Below, piece after piece: positions 58,263 through 64,000 of a stretch of 64,000 nt of DNA; within the stretch, counting starts at the first letter, position 1, and the number at the start of each line of letters is the position of its first letter. The stretch covers positions 1 to 64,000 of the forward strand of contig JALOAT010000015.1 of the NCBI GenBank assembly GCA_023228645.1, read 5' to 3'. This DNA comes from Gammaproteobacteria bacterium (GTDB taxonomy: Bacteria; Pseudomonadota; Gammaproteobacteria; Thiohalomonadales; Thiohalomonadaceae). The notes under the pieces were generated by a model. The model was not told the DNA's origin. It did not search any database and saw only the letters and a list, made by a program, of their open reading frames with translations. Both the position numbers and the translations under genes were made by a program.

Positions 58263-59156
58263 TCAGCGGTCGCGATAGCGCTTGAGCAGGTCGCCGTAGT
58301 CGTCGATGCGCCGGTCGCGCAGGAAGGGCCAGATGCGCCGCACCGTTTCGCTGCGCGCGAGGTCGACCTCGGCCATGAGCACCTGTTCGGTGTCCACCGG
58401 CGCCTCGGCCAGCAGCTCGCCCTGCGGGCCCGCCACGAAGCTGGTGCCCCAGAACTGGATGCCGCCGGCGTCGGCCAGCGGGCTCGGCTCGAAGCCCGTG
58501 CGGTTGCACGACAGCACCGGCAGGCCGTTGGCGACGCCGTGGGCACGCTGGATGGTCACCCAGGCGTCGCGCTGGCGCGCCTTTTCCGTCTCGTCATCGG
58601 CCGGGTCCCAGCCGATGGCGGTGGGGTAGAGCAGCAGCTCGGCGCCGGCGAGGGCCATGAGGCGCGCCGCCTCCGGGTACCACTGGTCCCAGCACACCAG
58701 CACGCCCAGGCGGCCCACGGAGGTGTCGATGGGCTCGAAGCCCAGGTCGCCCGGCGTGAAGTAGAACTTTTCGTAGAAGCCCGGATCGTCCGGGATGTGC
58801 ATTTTGCGATAGCGGCCCACCAGGTTGCCGTCCTTCTCCAGCACCACGGCGGTGTTGTGGTACAGCCCCGGCGCGCGGCGCTCGAACAGCGAGGCCACGA
58901 TGACCAGGCCCAATTCCTTGGCCACGGCGCCCAGTTCGTCGGTGGTCGGACCGGGGATGGACTCGGCCTGATCGAAGCGTGCGGTGTCCTCGGACTGGCA
59001 GAAGTACACGCCCGTATGCAGCTCCTGCAACAGCACCAGCTGCGCGCCGCGCCGCGCCGCCTCGCGGATGCCGGCGATGGTCTTGTCCAGGTTGGCGCGC
59101 CGATCCTCGCCACAGGCGTGCTGCACCAGTCCGACGATGAGCTTGCGTTCTTTCAC
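58263..59156 (-). CDS. aguB: N-carbamoylputrescine amidase
   Basis: 297 residues from a GTG with AGGAG upstream. The nitrilase triad is Glu in LVLLQELHTGVYFC, Lys in YRKMHIPDD and Cys in LGVLVCWDQWYPEAARL (about Cys154). EKFYFTPGD is the AguB-type block. It converts N-carbamoylputrescine to putrescine. It lies 63 bases after aguA. Confidence 0.94.
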   Translation of the reverse strand: MKERKLIVGLVQHACGEDRRANLDKTIAGIREAARRGAQLVLLQELHTGVYFCQSEDTARFDQAESIPGPTTDELGAVAKELGLVIVASLFERRAPGLYHNTAVVLEKDGNLVGRYRKMHIPDDPGFYEKFYFTPGDLGFEPIDTSVGRLGVLVCWDQWYPEAARLMALAGAELLLYPTAIGWDPADDETEKARQRDAWVTIQRAHGVANGLPVLSCNRTGFEPSPLADAGGIQFWGTSFVAGPQGELLAEAPVDTEQVLMAEVDLARSETVRRIWPFLRDRRIDDYGDLLKRYRDR

Positions 59157-59219
59157 TTTCTATCTCCTGGAAGAAACTGCCCAACGCGCCTTTGCGTTGA
59201 ATGCCTTTTCTTCGAGCCC

Positions 59220-60269
59220 TTAGACCACCACGCCCGCCGGGATTTGCATGGTGATGCAGTGCAGGCTGCCGTACTGGCGGATGAGCGGGCTGCAATCGAT
59301 GCCGATGACTTCGCGCCCAGGGAAGCAGCCGCGCAGGCGTTCCAGCACCAGGGCGTCCACCACGTCGTGGTAGGTGGGCACCAGCACGGCATCGTTGATG
59401 ATGAGGAAATTGGCATGGGTCGCCGGCAGGCGGCGGCCGTCATCGCCGTAGTGCGGATTGGGCAGCGGCAGCGGCACCAGCGTGTAGGGACGGCCGTCCG
59501 CGGTGCGGAAGGAACGCAGTTCCGCCTCCATGGCGCGTAGCGGCGCGTAGTGTTCGTCGGCCGGGTTTTCGCAACTGACGTAGGCGATGGTCTCGGCATC
59601 GCAGAAGCGGGCGAGGGTATCGATATGCCCGTCCGTGTCGTCGCCCGCGAGCTGACCGTGCTCCAGCCACAGTACGCGCGGCGTGCCGAACACGCGTGCG
59701 AACAGTTCATTCAGTTGCTCGCGGGAGTACTCGGGATTGCGTTCCGGCGAGAGCTGGCAGTGGGCCGTGGTCATGAGCGTGCCGAGGCCGTCGCTCTCGA
59801 TCCCGCCGCCTTCGAGGATGAGGTCCATGGGCTCTCTGGGCGTGGCGCCGAACACGCCGACGCCGTGCAAGCGGGCCGTGATGGCGTCGTCCTTGTCGTG
59901 ACGGTACTTGTTGCCCCAGCCGTTGAAACGGAAATCCAGGATCACCGGCCGGCCGTTACGCAGGACCGTAAGGGGACCATGGTCGCGCGCCCAGGTGTCG
60001 TTGGACTCCGCCAGGTGCAGGCGGGTGCGGCTGAGGTCCACGCCCGCGTTGACCAGCCGGTGGGCCACGTGGTTGCGGTGGAACTCATCGTGACAGGCGA
60101 CCAGCAGGAGTTCGCGCCTGGCGATCTCGCGGGCGATGGCCACGTAGACGGGCTCGACATCGGCGAGGATATCGCGCCAGTCGCTGTGGACGTGCGGCCA
60201 AGTGAGCATGACGGCGCTCTGCGGCGCCCATTCCGCGGGCAGGATCTGCCCGGATCGGGAGGCATTCAT
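59220..60269 (-). CDS. aguA: Agmatine deiminase
   Basis: 349 residues from an ATG at 60269; upstream in-frame codons look non-coding and no clear ribosome site is present. Peptidyl-arginine-deiminase fold motifs: ESNDTWARDHGPL, FNGWGNKY, EGGGIESDG, HGQLAGDDTDGHIDTLARF and the catalytic Cys near the end (YGSLHCITMQIP, about Cys338). It converts agmatine to N-carbamoylputrescine. No arginine decarboxylase is in the window. Confidence 0.94.
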   Translation of the reverse strand: MNASRSGQILPAEWAPQSAVMLTWPHVHSDWRDILADVEPVYVAIAREIARRELLLVACHDEFHRNHVAHRLVNAGVDLSRTRLHLAESNDTWARDHGPLTVLRNGRPVILDFRFNGWGNKYRHDKDDAITARLHGVGVFGATPREPMDLILEGGGIESDGLGTLMTTAHCQLSPERNPEYSREQLNELFARVFGTPRVLWLEHGQLAGDDTDGHIDTLARFCDAETIAYVSCENPADEHYAPLRAMEAELRSFRTADGRPYTLVPLPLPNPHYGDDGRRLPATHANFLIINDAVLVPTYHDVVDALVLERLRGCFPGREVIGIDCSPLIRQYGSLHCITMQIPAGVVV

Positions 60270-60312
60270 ATAGCGGAAAAAGAACCTGAAAAAGGTGAGG
60301 ATTGAGAAACGA

Positions 60313-60645
60313 TCAATCGCCGGCGCGCACCGTATGGATGACGTACCGGCCTTCGAAGTAGACGGTATAATCCGCGTACACCCAACGCGTGATGGGCGGT
60401 TCGCCCACTGGCCCCAGTTTCTCGCGGGGCGCACCGAAACGGCTTTCCACGGCGTTCATGGACATGCCGCGCACCGGCAGGTCGGTTTCGACCGCCTGTT
60501 CCCCGGGTGCGGCGAACGCCGGATCTTCCGCGGCCCCCTGATGGTAGTCGGGACCGACGGGCTCGTCCGGAATCTGCAGGGTCTCGGCGTTGGCCGTCCC
60601 CAAGGTGGCGAGCGCGGCGGCGACGAGGGCGGCTCGGATGCGCAT
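60313..60645 (-). CDS. Small exported protein of unknown function
   Basis: 110 residues from an ATG with AGGGAG 8 bases upstream; an upstream in-frame extension lacks support. A signal peptide ends TANA (about residue 20). The mature part carries GMSMNAVESRFGAPREKLGP then GEPPITRWVYADYTVYFEGRYVIHTV, a pattern resembling SmpA/OmlA-like repeats where a short helix and strands follow 'G-M-xxxV'. Divergent from ygiQ and followed by aguA on the same strand. Confidence 0.78.
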   Translation of the reverse strand: MRIRAALVAAALATLGTANAETLQIPDEPVGPDYHQGAAEDPAFAAPGEQAVETDLPVRGMSMNAVESRFGAPREKLGPVGEPPITRWVYADYTVYFEGRYVIHTVRAGD

Positions 60646-60738
60646 GAACTTGGCTCCCTGTAATCGGTCCACGGAAATATACTTCAACCCCCCGGCGGCG
60701 GGCAAAACCTTTTCTGTCGCCAACACTTAGAGTGCCTC

Positions 60739-62817
60739 ATGGAAACCGCGCGCGAGCTTTTCTCCTATCGCAAATTCTGGGCCGCACGGCTGTTGCCGGC
60801 GCCCGTGCTGCCCATGTCGCGCGCCGAGATGGAGGCGCTGGGCTGGGACAGCTGCGACGTGGTGCTGGTCACCGGCGACGCCTACGTGGATCACCCGAGC
60901 TTCGGCATGGCGCTGGTGGGGCGCTTGCTGGAGGCCCAGGGTTTCCGGGTGGGCATCATCGCCCAGCCGGATTGGCAGAGCGCCGAGCCTTTTCGCGCCC
61001 TCGGCCGTCCCAACCTGTTCTTCGGCATCACGGCCGGCAACATGGATTCCATGGTCAACCGCTACACGGCGGACCGGAAGATCCGTTCGGACGATGCCTA
61101 CTCGCCCAACGGTGAAGGCAACACCCGGCCTGACCGCGCCGCCATCGTCTACTCGCAGCGCTGCCGCGAGGCCTACAAGGACGTGCCGGTGGTGCTGGGT
61201 GGCATCGAGGCCAGCCTGCGCCGCATCGCCCACTTCGATTACTGGTCCGAGACCGTACGCCGCTCGGTGCTGGTGGACGCCAAGGCGGACCTGCTGGTGT
61301 TCGGCAACGGTGATCGGGCCGTGGTGGAGATCGCCCATCGCCTGGCCGCGGGCCAGGCCATCGAGACCCTCACCGACATCCGCGGCACCGCATTCCTGCG
61401 TGACGGTCTGCCCGAGGGTTGGAGCGAGCTGGATTCCACCCACGTGGATACGCCGGGGGAGGTGCCGGCGCACCGCAATCCCTACGAGCACGGCGCGTCG
61501 GCCGCCACATCCGCGCAGCCATCGCCGGTTCGCCCGCGCGGCGACCGCGAACGCACGGTGATCCGCCTGCCGTCCTTCGAGCAGGTCCGCGAGGACCCGG
61601 TGCTCTACGCGCACGCCTCGCGCGTGTTGCACCTGGAGACCAATCCGGGCAATGCCCGTGCGCTGGTGCAGCGCCACGGTGCACGCGATGTGTGGCTCAA
61701 TCCACCGCCCATTCCGCTCGCCACCAAGGAATACGATCGCGTGTACGAACTGCCGTACACGCGCAAGCCGCACCCGCACTACGGCGATGCACGCATCCCC
61801 GCCTACGAGATGATCCGCTTCTCCGTGGCCATCATGCGCGGCTGCTTCGGCGGTTGTACCTTCTGTTCCATCACGGAGCACGAAGGCCGCATCATCCAGA
61901 GCCGCTCCGAGGGCTCCATCATTCGTGAGATCGAGGCCGTACGTGACCTCACCCCTGGTTTCACGGGCATGATCTCCGACGTGGGCGGCCCGACCGCCAA
62001 CATGTGGCGGCTCGGCTGCAAGGACAGGCAGATCGAGTCGGCCTGTCGGCGGTTGTCATGCGTGTTTCCGGACATCTGCAAGAACCTGAACACCAACCAG
62101 ATGCCCTTGGTGGACCTGTACCGGCGTGCGCGCGCCGTGCCGGGCATCAAGCGCGTGTTCGTCGCCTCGGGTCTGCGTTACGACCTCGCGGTGCACACGC
62201 CGGAGTACGTCAAGGAACTGGTGACCCACCACGTGGGCGGTTACCTGAAGATTGCGCCCGAGCACACCGAGTCCGGTCCGCTGTCACTGATGATGAAACC
62301 GGGCATCGGCGTGTACGACCGCTTCAAGCTGATGTTCGAGAAGTTTTCCCAAGAGGCGGGCAAGGAACAGTATCTGATCCCATATTTCATCGCCGCGCAT
62401 CCGGGCACCACGGACGAGGACATGCTGCAACTGGCGCTGTGGCTGAAGAAAAACGATTTCCGCCTCGACCAGGTGCAAAGCTTCCTGCCATCGCCCATGG
62501 CGCTCGCCACCGCCATGTACCACACGGGCAAGAATCCGTTACGCCGCGTCCATCGCGACGGCGGCGACGTGAGCGTCCCGCGCGGGCTCAAGGTCCGCCG
62601 CCTGCACAAGGCCTTCCTGCGGTATCATGACCCGCACAACTGGCCGCTGCTGCGTGAGGCCCTCAAGCGCATGGGGCGCAGCGATTTGATCGGCAACGGC
62701 AAGCGTCACCTGGTGCCCAGCTGGCAACCGCAAGGCACCGGGCAACGCCACACGCAAGCGGCGGCGAAACCACGCGCCGCGGACGCCCGCAGGCGGGGCA
62801 AACCCCGCCCGGGCTAA
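60739..62817 (+). CDS. ygiQ: YgiQ-family radical-SAM protein
   Basis: 692 residues. The radical-SAM motif CFGGCTFCSIT gives CxxxCxxC at about residues 369-376, inside the conserved IMRGCFGGCTFCSITEHEGR block. N-terminal FFGITAGNMDSMVNRYTADRK and C-terminal VQSFLPSPMALATAMYHTGKNPL are characteristic. The reaction is unknown. The C-terminus is basic and low-complexity. Confidence 0.93.
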   Translation: METARELFSYRKFWAARLLPAPVLPMSRAEMEALGWDSCDVVLVTGDAYVDHPSFGMALVGRLLEAQGFRVGIIAQPDWQSAEPFRALGRPNLFFGITAGNMDSMVNRYTADRKIRSDDAYSPNGEGNTRPDRAAIVYSQRCREAYKDVPVVLGGIEASLRRIAHFDYWSETVRRSVLVDAKADLLVFGNGDRAVVEIAHRLAAGQAIETLTDIRGTAFLRDGLPEGWSELDSTHVDTPGEVPAHRNPYEHGASAATSAQPSPVRPRGDRERTVIRLPSFEQVREDPVLYAHASRVLHLETNPGNARALVQRHGARDVWLNPPPIPLATKEYDRVYELPYTRKPHPHYGDARIPAYEMIRFSVAIMRGCFGGCTFCSITEHEGRIIQSRSEGSIIREIEAVRDLTPGFTGMISDVGGPTANMWRLGCKDRQIESACRRLSCVFPDICKNLNTNQMPLVDLYRRARAVPGIKRVFVASGLRYDLAVHTPEYVKELVTHHVGGYLKIAPEHTESGPLSLMMKPGIGVYDRFKLMFEKFSQEAGKEQYLIPYFIAAHPGTTDEDMLQLALWLKKNDFRLDQVQSFLPSPMALATAMYHTGKNPLRRVHRDGGDVSVPRGLKVRRLHKAFLRYHDPHNWPLLREALKRMGRSDLIGNGKRHLVPSWQPQGTGQRHTQAAAKPRAADARRRGKPRPG

Positions 62818-62860
62818 ACTCGATACAAACGGGGCGTAACGGCCCCGCGGACACACATCC

Positions 62861-64000
62861 ATGGTTTTCGTGGAAAGCCAGATTCCGGCGCAAGCGCGCG
62901 AGGCGGCGAGCGTTCGGGACGCTTGGCTGCAATCCCTCGCCGAAGGGCGCCGCGAGGAAGACGTGGCGCTCATCCGCTGCGCCGTCGAGCTGGCCGAGCA
63001 GGCCCATAAGGCGCAGATGCGCGCCTCGGGCGAACCCTATCTCAACCACGTGATGGCGGTGGCCGAGATCCTCGCCAGTCTGCGGCTGGACGCGGAGACC
63101 GTGGCCGCCGCCGTGTTGCACGACGCGGTGGAAGACTCCGAAATCACGCTGGCACTCATCGCCGAGCGTTGCAGCCCCGCCGTCGCCCGCCTGGTGGACG
63201 GCGTCACCAAGCTGAAGGTCTTTGCCGAGTACCAGGAAACGGCCAAGGGCAAGAAGGAGAGTGCGCGCGCCGAAAGCCTGCGCAAGATGCTCCTGGCCAT
63301 GGCCGAAGACGTGCGCGTGGTGCTCATCAAACTGGCCGACCGGCTGCACAACATGCGCACCCTCGATTTCCTCGACGAGGAAAAGCGCCGGCGCATCGCC
63401 CGCGAGACCCTGGACATCTACGCGCCGCTCGCCAACCGGCTCGGTATCTGGCAGATCAAGTGGGAGCTGGAGGATTTGTCGTTCCGCCACCTGGAGCCGG
63501 TCACTTACCGGGAGATCGCGCGTTTCCTCGACGAGCGGCGCATCGATCGCCAGCGCTACATCGAGCAGGTGGTACAGATCCTCGAGAACGAACTGGGCAA
63601 CGCCGGCATCAAGGCGGACGTGAAGGGCCGCGCCAAGCACATTTACAGCATCTGGAAAAAGATGCAGCGCAAGGGATTGGGTTTCCACCAGGTCTACGAC
63701 GTGCGCGCCGTGCGGATCCTGGTGGACTCGGTGGCCGATTGTTATCACGCACTGGGCGTGGTGCACACTTTGTGGCGGCACATCCCCAAGGAATTCGACG
63801 ACTACATCGCCACGCCCAAGGAAAACAACTATCAGTCCATCCACACGGCAGTGGTGGGGCCAGAGGGCAAGACCCTGGAGGTGCAGATCCGTACCTCGGA
63901 CATGGACCGTCACGCCGAACTGGGTGTGGCTGCCCATTGGCGCTACAAGGAAGGCGGCAAGTCCGATCGGGGCTTCGAGCAGAAGATCGCCTGGTTGCGC
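62861..64000 (+). CDS. relA: RelA/SpoT-family (p)ppGpp enzyme, partial at window end
   Basis: The first 380 residues are present; the C-terminal TGS/ACT part lies beyond the window. The HD domain appears intact: YLNHVMAVAEIL, LHDAVEDSEIT (HDxxED) and LIKLADRLHNMRTL. The synthetase domain has GRAKHIYSIWKKMQ, YDVRAVRILV and EFDDYIATPKENNYQSIHT. EFDD is the ExDD type linked to RelA-like synthetases, whereas bifunctional Rel/SpoT have RxKD. Gene symbol follows that motif and is tentative. The ATG at 62861 has no strong ribosome site. Confidence 0.88.
   Translation, partial: MVFVESQIPAQAREAASVRDAWLQSLAEGRREEDVALIRCAVELAEQAHKAQMRASGEPYLNHVMAVAEILASLRLDAETVAAAVLHDAVEDSEITLALIAERCSPAVARLVDGVTKLKVFAEYQETAKGKKESARAESLRKMLLAMAEDVRVVLIKLADRLHNMRTLDFLDEEKRRRIARETLDIYAPLANRLGIWQIKWELEDLSFRHLEPVTYREIARFLDERRIDRQRYIEQVVQILENELGNAGIKADVKGRAKHIYSIWKKMQRKGLGFHQVYDVRAVRILVDSVADCYHALGVVHTLWRHIPKEFDDYIATPKENNYQSIHTAVVGPEGKTLEVQIRTSDMDRHAELGVAAHWRYKEGGKSDRGFEQKIAWLR

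Noticed and set aside
60298..60312. TTGAGAAACGATCAA upstream of aguA as an FNR site
   Set aside because: The half-sites are separated by five bases rather than four and one half is imperfect, so it does not fit the dyad.
1..64000. CRISPR arrays, tRNA or rRNA genes, integrases and transposases
   Set aside because: I looked for regularly spaced repeats, cloverleaf-like sequences and typical recombinase motifs in the gaps and found none.

Overview
GC-rich, densely packed bacterial chromosome. The combination of RsmJ, RlmD with an Fe-S cluster, CsiV next to mfd, NagZ followed by an HPRT and a methylthioinosine phosphorylase, AguA/AguB, a Pat-type acetyltransferase and a YbiT-like ABC-F protein points to a gammaproteobacterium. 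A type I sulfide:quinone oxidoreductase, periplasmic rhodaneses and a complete periplasmic nitrate reductase operon suggest a sulfur-oxidising, nitrate-respiring organism, perhaps of the Chromatiales or Ectothiorhodospira type. That placement is inference, not a species identification. No rRNA, tRNA, CRISPR array, integrase or transposase was seen.

Layout. 1-2.8 kb (minus): a three-gene set (lipoprotein retropepsin-like protease, 7TM/transglutaminase-like protein, RimK-like ATP-grasp ligase, cut by the window edge). 3.1-7.7 kb (minus): SWIM/SNF2 helicase and a Tim44-like protein. 7.8-11.1 kb: a YbiT-type ABC-F gene, an acetyltransferase gene in a different base composition, a 387-bp repeat of the ABC-F 3' end, and a CBS protein. 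11.1-18.1 kb: a gene-poor stretch, then napFDAGHBC behind a TTGAC-N4-GTCAA box. 18.8-23.4 kb: pabB, egtB-egtD (ergothioneine) and a DNR-like regulator. 23.3-30.2 kb: an acetyl-CoA/protein-acetylation island with two histone-deacetylase-family genes flanking pat and acs. 30.4-36.8 kb: rsmJ, then RND pump, adaptor, TetR regulator and an orphan Hpt protein (minus). 36.9-45.2 kb (mostly plus): cysM, an exonuclease, rlmD, cupin, CYTH, L,D-transpeptidase, nagZ, hpt, MTIP, then csiV (minus) and an RRM protein. 45.4-56.1 kb: mfd, then a sulfur locus (sqr, a FisR-type sigma-54 activator, two tandem rhodaneses and a small exported Cys-ending protein) and a diguanylate cyclase. 56.2-64 kb: a Crp/Fnr regulator coupled to DAHP synthase, aguB, aguA, a small exported protein, a YgiQ radical-SAM protein and a RelA/SpoT homologue cut by the window end.

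The most notable system is the sulfur locus. The activator has three cysteines at residues 54, 65 and 72, the same 11- and 7-residue spacing I recall for the sulfane-sulfur sensor FisR. Good sigma-54 promoters lie in front of sqr and of the small-protein/rhodanese genes. The same composite element, TGTCA-N14-TGACA-N4-TGTC(A/C), lies upstream of both the activator gene and the rhodanese-side promoter. I infer a polysulfide-responsive regulon in which SQR makes sulfane sulfur and periplasmic rhodaneses, rather than a cytoplasmic persulfide dioxygenase, handle it.

Intergenic DNA is rich in short palindromic repeat families. Some copies supply the stop codon and last residues of the adjoining gene (pabB, RND pump).
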